In this document: positions 27,229 to 35,660 of the stretch, piece after piece | How positions within the stretch are numbered: the stretch's first letter is position 1 | Layout of the letters: each line of letters begins with the position of its first letter | Assembly (NCBI GenBank): GCA_021108005.1 | Contig: JAIORS010000101.1 | Location: 1 to 57,094 of the forward strand | DNA length: 57,094 nucleotides | Direction of reading: 5' to 3' | Source of the DNA: Candidatus Aegiribacteria sp. | Lineage (GTDB): Bacteria > Fermentibacterota > Fermentibacteria > Fermentibacterales > JCC-6 | Translations under genes and position numbers: made by a program | The notes under the pieces: generated by a model | Told to the model about the DNA's origin: nothing | The model's database searches: none | What the model saw: only the letters and a program-made list of their open reading frames with translations

Positions 27229-28335
27229 CTACCAGCCTCGGGCGCTGGTTTCAGCCAGGAGCTGCACCCAGGCGTACTTGTCAGTGTCGTTGTAATTTCT
27301 CAATCCGAGCGTGGCAAGATATTCGAGGAAGGCCGGGTCCGATGATCCGTAGTATTCCTCGTATTCAGCAAGAACCTCGGGAGAAACATCATGGAGCCAG
27401 TCGATAAGGATGAGACCTATAGAAGCCCTGTTTGAATCCCATGCAGCAAAGAGGTGGTGGTAGAATTCCGCCTGCTTCGTCTGGCTGCTTCCGCAGTACT
27501 CCGATCCGGATTGGTAACCAACCTCATTGAACCAGATTTCTCTGCCGGAGAAAAGAGCCTCAATCTGGTTGAAATGCGATTCCACAATCTCCGGGTCGAG
27601 CACGATGCAGGATGGAGTCTGCGGATAATAATTGAGCATCACCACATCGCTGTACCGGTTGAGTTCCTGCGCTCTGGCATAGTCATCGCCGAAGACACCG
27701 TTCATGACCGTCACCTTCACGCCAACCGCGACATCCGGATAATTGACGTTGATATGCTCGGACGCAGCCTGAAAAAAGGAGATGTACGATAACCAGTCCG
27801 ACTCATCGAGGTACAGATCCACTTCATTACCCACGCTGATGCATATAAGATCCACATTCGGGGGAATATTCAGCATAACCCAGTCGACCAGGTTATTGAA
27901 GGCCTCAATCATCTCCGGGGAATCCCAGTCGTAGCCTTCCAGGTAATCGGGACAGGTTGCCGTAACAGTATTTATTACGGCAAGACCGAGCATCAGGCTT
28001 ATACCGTTGTCGCCATAGAACGAGGTCGCTCCGAATACTCCGCCCCAGGGATCCTGGTAGACGCCTTCCGATACTTCGATACAGTTCCATGGAATGTTGA
28101 GCTCAATAATCTGTACTCCTGCCTCCCGGGCAACAGCGAACGAACTCTCGAATCCATTGATGCTTTCAGATATCGTTATTCCGAAGAGCCTGTCGCCACG
28201 AGGCTGTGGAGATACCGGGATCAGAACTTCGTATTCCGCGCCAGGCGTGGTTGGGGAATCATCACAGCAAACCAATACGAACACAGGCAGTATTGCAGCG
28301 AGCAGGATAGCGCGTCTATTCATTTCAATGAACAT
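27229..28335 (-). CDS. Glycoside-hydrolase-like (beta/alpha)8-barrel lipoprotein
   Basis: 368 aa with a lipoprotein-type signal (VFVLVCCDDSPTTPG), AAAGG 7 nt before the ATG. The barrel pattern resembles clan A hydrolases: a strand with ELNIPWNCIEVSEGVY, a putative acid/base Glu in ICISVGNEVDLYL and a putative nucleophile Glu in IWFNEVGYQSG late in the protein, separated as expected for strands 4 and 7. GH53/GH5-type endo-glycanase activity is the natural guess, but the family and substrate are not certain; a non-catalytic barrel remains possible. The many acidic and few basic residues fit an exported protein. Confidence 0.7.
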   Translation of the reverse strand: MFIEMNRRAILLAAILPVFVLVCCDDSPTTPGAEYEVLIPVSPQPRGDRLFGITISESINGFESSFAVAREAGVQIIELNIPWNCIEVSEGVYQDPWGGVFGATSFYGDNGISLMLGLAVINTVTATCPDYLEGYDWDSPEMIEAFNNLVDWVMLNIPPNVDLICISVGNEVDLYLDESDWLSYISFFQAASEHINVNYPDVAVGVKVTVMNGVFGDDYARAQELNRYSDVVMLNYYPQTPSCIVLDPEIVESHFNQIEALFSGREIWFNEVGYQSGSEYCGSSQTKQAEFYHHLFAAWDSNRASIGLILIDWLHDVSPEVLAEYEEYYGSSDPAFLEYLATLGLRNYNDTDKYAWVQLLAETSARGW

Positions 28336-28515
28336 TGGGCAACCTTTCCTTCCGGTCTAACCTGATCCGGGATCCTCATCTCATTATCATCGGATAAATT
28401 CAACCGAAAGGTAACTGGTTCTTTCAGCATCGGCAATACTGCCTGGAAGAACGCCCCGATGTCGCTGCTTTTTTTCCTACTGCCCTGAACAAAATCCCGC
28501 GAATGGAAATGCATC

Positions 28516-28543
28516 TTGACAATGTTAAGATTCGTTATATTCT
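28516..28543 (+). promoter_or_regulatory. Possible promoter giving a near-leaderless Omp85 transcript
   Basis: TTGACA (28516-28521), a 16-nt spacer and TATTCT (28538-28543, 4 of 6). The predicted transcription start falls only about 6 nt before ATG 28556, which also lacks a Shine-Dalgarno. A TATATT at 28536 is a better -10 box but only 14 nt from the -35. Confidence 0.35.
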
Positions 28544-28555
28544 TACGGTATCAGG

Positions 28556-29629
28556 ATGGAGTTCATTTACAGAACGAGGTATAGTATCAAGTACAAATTT
28601 TCTCTGTTTGCCCTCCTGCTTCTTTTTGCATCAACTGCTCTATGCAACTGGATGTTTCTGCCTGTTGTCGGATACAACTCCTTCGCGAGTTTTGTATACG
28701 GCGTCAGGATTCAACTGAAGGAAGAAATCGGGCTGGACAACGGCACTCTCCAGATGGTTCATTCTACAGAATCCATGGAACGAATGGCTCTTTCCTTTTC
28801 TGCGCGGGCATTTGGCGGCAGCTTCTCAGTTCGCATGGAACAGTCGAAATTGCCTACTGTTCCCTTCTTCGGTTATGGAAACGCTGGTGATTGCGACAGT
28901 ACAGCTGAATTCACCGGGGAGTCTCAAAGACTCCAGCTTTTGTACAATCGTCAAATAGCTGCTCCACTTACACTGGGTATCGGTATCGAAACAAGGCATT
29001 CCACTACATACGACCGCGGGGAAAGTGCACTGTGGTCGACTCTTCCCGGGGAGCATTACAGTTCTATCTGGACAACCGGCCCGGCCGCACGTGCGCGTCT
29101 GGAACCAGCTTTATTCTCTACATTGACAGGGTACGCTGAATTCGAGGCTGGCTGGCAGAACGGAAACGATATCGCCTATTCGACATTTACAGGGCAGTCA
29201 GCGCTTTTCTACCCGGTTCCCGTGATCAATACAACGTTCGCATGCAGGGCAATGCTAAAAAGGCATATCGGCACTGAAACCACTCCTTTCAGGTGGCTTT
29301 CTTTTATAGGCGGGGCCGATGATCTTCGAGGATACAAAAAATCCCGATTTGCCGGTGAGTGGCTCCTGCTGAGTAATATCGAACTCCGCCGGAACATCTT
29401 CAGTTTCGGCTCCGACAGCAGTTCCTTCCTTCAGGGTATCGGGATTGCCGTATTTGGAGACGCAGGCCAGGTCTCTGATTCCTTTGACTCGCTGAGATGG
29501 GATCGCTTTCATCTGTCTGGCGGTGGCGGTATCAGAATACATCTGTCAGGTGACAGAACGATAAGGTTCGATATAGCCAAATCCCCCGAGGGTATGGGTG
29601 GAAGCATGTCCTTCGGAGAGATGTTCTAA
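28556..29629 (+). CDS. Omp85-superfamily outer-membrane barrel without POTRA domains
   Basis: 357 aa with a signal peptide (YKFSLFALLLLFASTALC) and then alternating amphipathic strands to the end. The last 90 residues carry the D15/BamA-type surface-antigen signature: a GADDLRGYKKSRF loop (the LRGY motif), LLLSNIELRRNIF, GIAVFGDAGQV and LSGGGGIRIHLS. The length after the signal suits a 16-strand barrel alone; no POTRA repeats precede it, so it is not BamA or TamA proper. Without an obvious partner the transported substrate is unknown. The gene faces away from the glycoside-hydrolase-like gene. Confidence 0.8.
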   Translation: MEFIYRTRYSIKYKFSLFALLLLFASTALCNWMFLPVVGYNSFASFVYGVRIQLKEEIGLDNGTLQMVHSTESMERMALSFSARAFGGSFSVRMEQSKLPTVPFFGYGNAGDCDSTAEFTGESQRLQLLYNRQIAAPLTLGIGIETRHSTTYDRGESALWSTLPGEHYSSIWTTGPAARARLEPALFSTLTGYAEFEAGWQNGNDIAYSTFTGQSALFYPVPVINTTFACRAMLKRHIGTETTPFRWLSFIGGADDLRGYKKSRFAGEWLLLSNIELRRNIFSFGSDSSSFLQGIGIAVFGDAGQVSDSFDSLRWDRFHLSGGGGIRIHLSGDRTIRFDIAKSPEGMGGSMSFGEMF

Positions 29630-29673
29630 CCCATAAATCGAAGTCCGGTAATGTACTATCTTATGTCCGCTCC

Positions 29674-30303
29674 TCACTGGTGAATCAGCAGGAATATAGC
29701 GGCGAGTGTACTGAGACCGGCCGTTATGTGTGAAACGATCGGTATCGCCAGCCCACGGTACTTAAGAGCGAGCATCCTCCAGAACCAGGCTGTCATAGTC
29801 AGAGCCAGAAAAGAGATAAGCACCCAGGACAACCGAAGGAAGAGCAGGAGAACAAGCACGTGGTATGCGGCAAAAGCGCAGTCAGTCAGAGCCGGCCACC
29901 TGCTGCTTGAAAGCAGATACTTTCGCCAGAATACTTCTTCCAATACCGGATGAGCGGTAACGTACCAGACAGCGAATATCAACAATGATAACCCGGACAG
30001 GCCCAGACGGGAAAGCGATTCAGCAAGAATTCCGGGTTGAAGAGAGATAAGCGGCCACATAAGAATGAAAAGGAGTCCATTTCCTGCAAGAAGAACTGAC
30101 AGTCCGATACCTGCGAAACTGTTCCAGCCCGAGAAAACACCACGCCAGATATCCCTTTTTCCGCTGAGAATGAGCAGAATACCTGAATGGTAAAGCAGTA
30201 TTGCGCACCAGGCAGAATGAAGGAGATAAATGCCTGCTGCAATACTGCAGAAAGGCAGAAGGGTGGCGAGAAACCTGAATCCGGCTAATTTTTCAACTCT
30301 CAT
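29674..30303 (-). CDS. CPBP-family intramembrane metalloprotease
   Basis: 209 aa, about six to eight hydrophobic helices. The CPBP (CAAX protease/abi) signature is visible: HPVLEEVFWRKYL supplies the EExxxR motif, AYHVLVLL the second motif histidine and VSHITAG the third. Family members cleave prenylated or small membrane proteins or act in bacteriocin immunity; no substrate can be named here. There is no Shine-Dalgarno before the ATG, which lies 1 nt after the stop of the small upstream frame, suggesting coupling. Confidence 0.82.
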   Translation of the reverse strand: MRVEKLAGFRFLATLLPFCSIAAGIYLLHSAWCAILLYHSGILLILSGKRDIWRGVFSGWNSFAGIGLSVLLAGNGLLFILMWPLISLQPGILAESLSRLGLSGLSLLIFAVWYVTAHPVLEEVFWRKYLLSSSRWPALTDCAFAAYHVLVLLLFLRLSWVLISFLALTMTAWFWRMLALKYRGLAIPIVSHITAGLSTLAAIFLLIHQ

Positions 30304-30304
30304 A

Positions 30305-30520
30305 TCATTCAGATGTTACTCTGCAATCATTTCCGAAGTTATCCGCCGGATTTCTGAGACGCTGTTCGTACGGGTATCCACATAAACCCGAAAACCGAAT
30401 GTCGGGAAAATCAGTGATAGTATATTTCTTTTCAACGAAGTTTTCATAATCAGTCCTTCTTTCATCAGGTTCCGGAGAATCGTACAGGCTGTTCAGGCCT
30501 GCCCATAGAAGCCTGAACAT
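30305..30520 (-). CDS. Possible small gene upstream of the CPBP protease
   Basis: A 71-aa frame with hydrophilic, protein-like composition (PEPDERRTDYENFVEKKY; CGYPYEQRLRNPADNF) whose TGA is 1 nt before the CPBP start, an arrangement typical of translational coupling. No Shine-Dalgarno precedes its ATG and I do not recognise it. It could be a real short protein or chance reading of an intergenic stretch. Confidence 0.35.
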   Translation of the reverse strand: MFRLLWAGLNSLYDSPEPDERRTDYENFVEKKYTITDFPDIRFSGLCGYPYEQRLRNPADNFGNDCRVTSE

Positions 30521-30623
30521 GAATTGAATCTACATGTCAGCAGGATTTGTTCAAATGCCCTGGAACAAACAAGCTCTTGTTCTATATTGATATTTGTATG
30601 GCTTAATACATTTTGGAGGTATC

Positions 30624-31505
30624 ATGAAACATTATATGAACAGAAAGAGAAGGGACAAATACCTTCCCTCAGCGCTCGGAATCGTTATTGCGGTCGGGTT
30701 CCTGCCTGAATACGATGCTTCCGCACAGGTTGATAATGATAATGAGAACAGCCGAAATAACTCGATAACTCCTGTCAATTCAGGTTCGCAGTCGCTATTA
30801 ACCAGAACTTCAATACTGTGGAGCAATCCGCAATGGCAGGCTTTTAAGACGCTCTGGCGCAAGCTCGACAATGTAACTTCGATCGACACGGATTCTGTTC
30901 CACATCTTATACATTCAGAGGATGTCAGTCAATTCAGAAACGAACTGGACGTTGCTTTCAGGGAGTTGAGAGGGGTTTCCGAAGAAATAGGCATCGATTC
31001 CGTGGAGCTTGCTCTTCTTGAAAACCTGACTCTCAACAGATTCGATTATTCGTACTATGGATCAACTTTGACACTAACCAGGATGGCACTGCCCCCTGTC
31101 TCGGAACAGACCGATGATCTGCTCCCTCAGATCGAAGCGAGAATCGATACCGTCATCAAGTTGCGTGAATCGGGTCTTATTGCCAGTGAAGAAATGTTTA
31201 CAGCGTTCGGGAACATGACATCGTGTATCGATGCCTACTGTGTTCTTGAAGTACTAGGCAGATCGTTGATATACCCGTCCTCTGCCTGGCTTACCCGCTG
31301 GCCGGAGGATGTAGCTGAGATTCAGATGGCTTTCGACAGCATACGGACTGCTTCGCTAATCCGCATAGAACAGGATGGGGAAGCCTACGAAGGGCAGTAT
31401 CAGGAAACATCTGATGCATTCAAATTAATAGAAAACGCTCTTCATCGAACCATTCCAAGGCTACCTGCGCTTAACGATCTCCTTCTCGATCTGGAACTGT
31501 TCTAA
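30624..31505 (+). CDS. Exported protein of unknown function
   Basis: 293 aa from ATG 30624, which has a perfect GGAGGT 3 nt upstream (a better-spaced earlier ATG is absent). A basic N-terminus (MKHYMNRKRRDKY) and a hydrophobic segment with EYDASAQ resemble a signal peptide. The mature part is helical and acidic (FRELRGVSEEIGIDSVELALLE; PQIEARIDTVIKL) with two closely spaced cysteines (SCIDAYC). Its stop codon overlaps that of the converging gene. Family unknown. Confidence 0.65.
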   Translation: MKHYMNRKRRDKYLPSALGIVIAVGFLPEYDASAQVDNDNENSRNNSITPVNSGSQSLLTRTSILWSNPQWQAFKTLWRKLDNVTSIDTDSVPHLIHSEDVSQFRNELDVAFRELRGVSEEIGIDSVELALLENLTLNRFDYSYYGSTLTLTRMALPPVSEQTDDLLPQIEARIDTVIKLRESGLIASEEMFTAFGNMTSCIDAYCVLEVLGRSLIYPSSAWLTRWPEDVAEIQMAFDSIRTASLIRIEQDGEAYEGQYQETSDAFKLIENALHRTIPRLPALNDLLLDLELF

Positions 31506-32560
31506 TCCCTCTTTATCAACGGCCTCGGCGGGTCATTCAGAAGGTCAAGGGCTTCGTGAGCGGAGTATTCCTTTCTCCATAACCTGACGCAGGTCTGCGT
31601 CGAATCGGTCCTGGGAACCGGTTCGTCCTTTACATATGGATCGTAGAATTTTTCCTTTAGAACATCCCGCCACCCTTCGGCGCTGTTCACTTCGTATTTC
31701 TTCCTTTTCTCGGCAGGCACTTTCGGCCAGAAGATTTCGTTCCAGAACAGAAGGTATCTGGGATCGGCAAAAACACCATCCCAGGTGATGCCCATGAATT
31801 CCGGCATGAATTTGTGGCTGTTTCTGAGTTTCGCCACGTTATCATCCGTTGGTCCGAATGCCTCTATTGCCTGAGCGCAGGCTGGCAGAAGACCGATTAC
31901 CTCAATGAAGAGGGCATCCCATTCGTGCTCTACATTGGAAAGCTCCGCCATGAGCGTTCCCTGGAATTCAAGCTCAGCAATTGATTTTACCTCTGCATAA
32001 GTCTTCATTGCGAGTTGCTGCTGGTGGTTTACAGTCGGTGAGTGAATCTCTTCAGCCTGCGCGAGGGTCTCCTTTGCGGTCTCGATAAGCGGCTCCCTGC
32101 TCATCTCTAATAGAACACCGTCCTCAACCATCAGAGTATTGAAGTGAAGAGCATTCTCAGCCTGTTCTTCAAGTTCGAATATCCTGGTGTAATACCTGCC
32201 CTGCTTCTCCCTCGCGGCTGGATCCATGGAATCGTAGGCCATGTGATAACCGGCGGCAGCGATACTTGCGGGAGGAATTTCTCCGTCAGGTGTTGAATCT
32301 CCACCGGTACTTTCTGAAGCCTGCTCTTCCGGGAGCAATGCGGGTTCTGAAGCAAGCTCTCCTATAAGGGCGGCAACCTCGCCAAACTCCGGATCCATGC
32401 TGATGGCCATCATGTCAGAGCCATCTTCAGCTTTTGCGTAAAGGGATTCAACGAGCTCACTCGTCCTCATCAGTTTTGCGTTTTCAGGGCCAAGGCTGGA
32501 TGTGTAGTTGCTCACGGAGAAGCGAAAACCATCCAGTATCTGTTTAACCGTCGAGTCCAT
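31502..32560 (-). CDS. Helical cytoplasmic protein of unknown function
   Basis: 352 aa from ATG 32560 (GGGAGGT 5 nt upstream); it overlaps the preceding gene by 17 nt. The protein is acidic and almost entirely helical with coiled-coil-like stretches (YYTRIFELEEQAENALHF; ETAKETLAQAEEIH) and a Trp-rich C-terminal part (EIFWPKVPAEKRKKYEV). It has no signal peptide or membrane segment. It seems to form a two-gene unit with the 209-aa protein upstream. Not recognised. Confidence 0.65.
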   Translation of the reverse strand: MDSTVKQILDGFRFSVSNYTSSLGPENAKLMRTSELVESLYAKAEDGSDMMAISMDPEFGEVAALIGELASEPALLPEEQASESTGGDSTPDGEIPPASIAAAGYHMAYDSMDPAAREKQGRYYTRIFELEEQAENALHFNTLMVEDGVLLEMSREPLIETAKETLAQAEEIHSPTVNHQQQLAMKTYAEVKSIAELEFQGTLMAELSNVEHEWDALFIEVIGLLPACAQAIEAFGPTDDNVAKLRNSHKFMPEFMGITWDGVFADPRYLLFWNEIFWPKVPAEKRKKYEVNSAEGWRDVLKEKFYDPYVKDEPVPRTDSTQTCVRLWRKEYSAHEALDLLNDPPRPLIKRD

Positions 32561-33173
32561 CGCGCACCTCCCTGAATTTTCTTTCAAGCGATGCCATCTG
32601 TTCATCGGTGAAAATGATGCGGTCCCTGTACGGTTTATACGTCATGATCTTTTCCCATGAGACATCCGGATCAGCTTCGTTCATCAGTTTCCAGTACGTC
32701 TGAAAATTAATCAATGACCGCTCTTCATCATTTGAGCCCGCCCCATCGGTGTTCAGATGGAAAAGAGCGCTGATAATCGAGTTCATCGAATTTATGGCCT
32801 TGTTCTCGTTGAATGACAGTTCGGTATTCTGCTCAAAATCCTCAAGTTTTTGACAGAGTTCGCTGTGGGTCTCCGATGATTCTATTATTTCAAGACGGAG
32901 TCTGTCCTCTTCAGCCTTTCTCTCCTGATCGAGCTCTTCGTATATGAAAGCCCTGTTATCGTACCTGTCGCAGCTTTCGGCTTTCGCAGTTGAAACCATG
33001 TTCCCGGTCTGCTGAATCTTCTTCTTGAATTCGGAAGGTGAACCCGTTTCCTCCAGCATTTTCAGGTAATACTCACAATCTGTGATCCTGGCCCTGTTAA
33101 GCGCAGGTTTTGTCCTGAACCGCGAAAGCTGGGATGTGAAGTACCGTTTCTGGATTTCAAAGGCATTTTCCAT
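32544..33173 (-). CDS. Coiled-coil-like protein of unknown function
   Basis: 209 aa with GGAGG 5 nt before the ATG. It is highly charged and helical throughout (QERKAEEDRLRLEIIESSE; ELCQKLEDFEQNTELSF), ending with EQMASLERKFREVRDG. No signal peptide or membrane helix. It is translated just before, and overlapping, the 352-aa protein, so the two may be partners in one complex. Upstream is a 384-nt region without genes. Family unknown. Confidence 0.65.
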   Translation of the reverse strand: MENAFEIQKRYFTSQLSRFRTKPALNRARITDCEYYLKMLEETGSPSEFKKKIQQTGNMVSTAKAESCDRYDNRAFIYEELDQERKAEEDRLRLEIIESSETHSELCQKLEDFEQNTELSFNENKAINSMNSIISALFHLNTDGAGSNDEERSLINFQTYWKLMNEADPDVSWEKIMTYKPYRDRIIFTDEQMASLERKFREVRDGLDG

Positions 33174-33557
33174 ACAATCCTCCGTTCATTGTTCCATGAT
33201 CAGTGAGAATTCATTGTCAGTGAAACCGGCACAGCTGAGAGAGGCAGGCTTCCTCAGACACTGACCGAATAGACTCCGGTTCTCACAGCTTCTCGACAGT
33301 CCTACAATCTGTATCATCGGACACAGTCACTGCGAAGCTGCTTTCCCAGTAAGATACTAATCAATTAGTAAATCTACAGAATATGACCTGGCAGTGCTAC
33401 GGCCTTGCTGGAACTCAGAATAGCGGAAAAGCACCTGACCATAGGATGAACTGCAGGGCGCTTCACAGTCCGACTGGAGGTGACTGGAAATCCAGTTTTC
33501 TATTATCTTTCATGCTAACGTTTTTTATCTGATACATATACTGAAGGAGATAATATT
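33174..33557. other. Gene-free region with small palindromes
   Basis: 384 nt between divergent genes. It contains a near-perfect palindrome TACTAATCAATTAGTA (33355-33370), a short CAGTC-C-GACTG and an ACTGG-AAAT-CCAGT hairpin followed by TTTTCTATT just before the radical SAM gene. These could be regulator sites or leader structure. AAGGAG precedes GTG 33558. No promoter of good quality and no known riboswitch was recognised. Confidence 0.4.
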
Positions 33558-35108
33558 GTGAGAGTTATGCTAGTATCTCCCTTTCTTCAACCAACCGGAA
33601 TCGGGCTGAGAACCCTTAGTTCTTATGTCAAATCCAGAGGGCATGATACTAAATGCGTGTTTCTCTCGGATTTTGATAGTTATCTTGAGACAGGTGTCGA
33701 TTTTTACAATGACTATCCCGAGAAGGTAGCGGACCAGCTGGCTGAACTATGCGACGATTGTGATCTGGTCGGTTTTACCCTCATGACGAATTATTTTTAC
33801 AAGGTAAAACGACTCACAGCTCTTCTAAAAGAAAGAATATCACTCCCGGTGATATGGGGAGGTATTCATCCGACAATCTGTCCCGATGAATGTCTGGAAG
33901 AGGCGGATTATGTATGTGTAGGCGAGGGAGAGGAAGCTCTGGTTGAGCTCCTTGAAAGCATTGGAGAGGATAACGGATCAGATCGTGATATCCCGAATAT
34001 ATGGTTGAAAAGGGATGGGAAAATCATTCGCAATCGTCTTCGTCCCCCGATAGAGGATCTGGATACGATCCCGCCGCCTGATTATTCTCTTGAGGATAAG
34101 TATGTGCTTATTGGTAAAGATATCGTTCTTTTCAATGAAACAATGCTGAAGGGTTTGTTCGCCATCACCGCAAGTTACGGCGAAAACGATAAGATCGCCT
34201 ACGAAATCATGTCCACCAGGGGCTGCCCTCATCACTGTTCTTTCTGCATAAACGGATACCTCCTTGATCTGTACTCCGAAAACAGATTCTTCAGGAAAAG
34301 AAGTATCAAGCATCTCGTTAATGAACTGAAGGAAATAATGGAACGCTTTCCCTGGATCAATTCAATTATCTTCACGGATGACTGTTTCGCAGCGAGAACT
34401 CTGGATGAACTGGAACATTTCAGCCGCGAATACCGTGATAAAATCAACGTACCGTTTTTCTGCCTGCTTTCCTCCGCATATATGGATAAGAAAAGAGTTA
34501 AACCACTTCTCGATGCGGGATTGGTCAGTGTCGAGATAGGTATACAGTCAGCATCAACCAGGATGAACCAGATATATGAACGAGATTTCTTCAAATGGGA
34601 ACAGCTGCTCGAAAGAGCCCGTGAACTCAATAGATTCTCTGAAGGTAAATTTCTGACTATCTACGATATAATTCTTGATAATCCATACGATGATATTGAT
34701 TCTCTTCTCGAAACACTTCATCTCGCGATGAAGCTTCCCGCCCCCAAAATGCTTAACCTTTTTTCACTGACCCTTTTCCCGGGGACGAAGTTGCTTAAAA
34801 CGGCATTGGAAGATGGGCTTGTGAGTAATGCGCATGTAGACTATCGGAAGCAGGACAACCAGAAAAACAAGAGATATATTAATCTGCTTTTCTCTCTCGT
34901 AAACAGGGGTCTACCCAATCGGATTATAAAGATTCTAGCCTGGAAACCACTTGTGCGGCTGATGGAAACATGGTTATTCAGAACCTTCTTCTTTCTTCTG
35001 TCTCCTTTGTACGATAGACTTCTTGTTCCCCTGTTCAGAAAGAAGTATGTGAAAAGGTACAATTTCGTTCTTGATCAACTCAAGAAGGGGCAATATTCAG
35101 GGGCTTAA
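33558..35108 (+). CDS. B12-binding-domain radical SAM protein
   Basis: 516 aa. The N-terminal cobalamin-binding-like Rossmann domain (RVMLVSPFLQPTGIGLRTLSSY, DLVGFTLMTNYFYK, VIWGGIHPTICPDECLEEADYVCVGEGEE) is followed by the radical SAM core with the 4Fe-4S motif STRGCPHHCSFCING (CxxxCxxC), IIFTDDCFA and GIQSASTRMN. The C-terminus is hydrophobic and basic. Such enzymes methylate or rearrange unactivated carbons in cofactors, lipids or natural products; the substrate is unknown. It starts with GTG after AAGGAG (8-nt spacing). It is not in an operon. Confidence 0.88.
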   Translation: MRVMLVSPFLQPTGIGLRTLSSYVKSRGHDTKCVFLSDFDSYLETGVDFYNDYPEKVADQLAELCDDCDLVGFTLMTNYFYKVKRLTALLKERISLPVIWGGIHPTICPDECLEEADYVCVGEGEEALVELLESIGEDNGSDRDIPNIWLKRDGKIIRNRLRPPIEDLDTIPPPDYSLEDKYVLIGKDIVLFNETMLKGLFAITASYGENDKIAYEIMSTRGCPHHCSFCINGYLLDLYSENRFFRKRSIKHLVNELKEIMERFPWINSIIFTDDCFAARTLDELEHFSREYRDKINVPFFCLLSSAYMDKKRVKPLLDAGLVSVEIGIQSASTRMNQIYERDFFKWEQLLERARELNRFSEGKFLTIYDIILDNPYDDIDSLLETLHLAMKLPAPKMLNLFSLTLFPGTKLLKTALEDGLVSNAHVDYRKQDNQKNKRYINLLFSLVNRGLPNRIIKILAWKPLVRLMETWLFRTFFFLLSPLYDRLLVPLFRKKYVKRYNFVLDQLKKGQYSGA

Positions 35109-35141
35109 CCCGCATCCATCAAACTCTTCTGCAGAATGATT

Positions 35142-35660
35142 CTACATTCTTTCAGCGTACTGAAACAGCCCTCCCGCGAGATAGATATCCCGGGCTACTT
35201 CACTCATGGGGTTGCCCTGATATGTGTTACCTCCCGCGATGAGGATACCGGCTTCAAGGTTCAATTCAGCTATCTCGAAATCGCTGAAAAGGTCATCGGG
35301 CAGGCGCGGCAGTTCGATGATTGGAAAACCGCTGTTAATAGCATTCCTTTTGTAGATGGCGCCGAATGACCTGGCAATCACCGCCTGTACACCCAGGGCT
35401 TTAAAGCAGTCAACCGCATGCTGGCGTGAACTGCCGGAACCGAAATTGTCACCTGCAAGGATTAGATCATCCTGCTGAGCTTCATCCGCAAAATTCTTGT
35501 AACCTTCAAGATTACCGAATGCGAACTGCCCCATCTCATCTATATCGGTTACAGCAAGATGTGCATTGTGATATATCATGTCCGTATCTATATCGCTGAA
35601 GAGTTTCCCGTTTTCACGGAGTACCCAGAGTCTTCCTTTCAAGATGAATTCGCGGGACAT
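35142..35660 (-). CDS. leuD: 3-Isopropylmalate dehydratase-type small subunit
   Basis: 172 aa, the swivelling small domain of two-subunit aconitase-family hydro-lyases. DIDTDMIYHNAHL, the substrate-binding LAGDNFGSGSSRQHA and VIARSFGAIYKRNAIN are diagnostic. ATG 35660 overlaps the large-subunit stop as TGATG with GGAGG 7 nt upstream; GTG 35663 is too close to that site. Together with the large subunit it could be isopropylmalate isomerase (leucine), homoaconitase or a dimethylmalate dehydratase; no leuA or leuB is present to decide. Confidence 0.85.
   Translation of the reverse strand: MSREFILKGRLWVLRENGKLFSDIDTDMIYHNAHLAVTDIDEMGQFAFGNLEGYKNFADEAQQDDLILAGDNFGSGSSRQHAVDCFKALGVQAVIARSFGAIYKRNAINSGFPIIELPRLPDDLFSDFEIAELNLEAGILIAGGNTYQGNPMSEVARDIYLAGGLFQYAERM

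Noticed and set aside
28320-28514. A 64-codon frame upstream of the glycoside-hydrolase-like gene
   Set aside because: It has no ribosome-binding site, overlaps the start of that gene and has no recognisable protein pattern.
33480-33560. A cobalamin riboswitch before the B12-type radical SAM gene
   Set aside because: Only short hairpins are seen; no B12-box-like conserved sequence was found.
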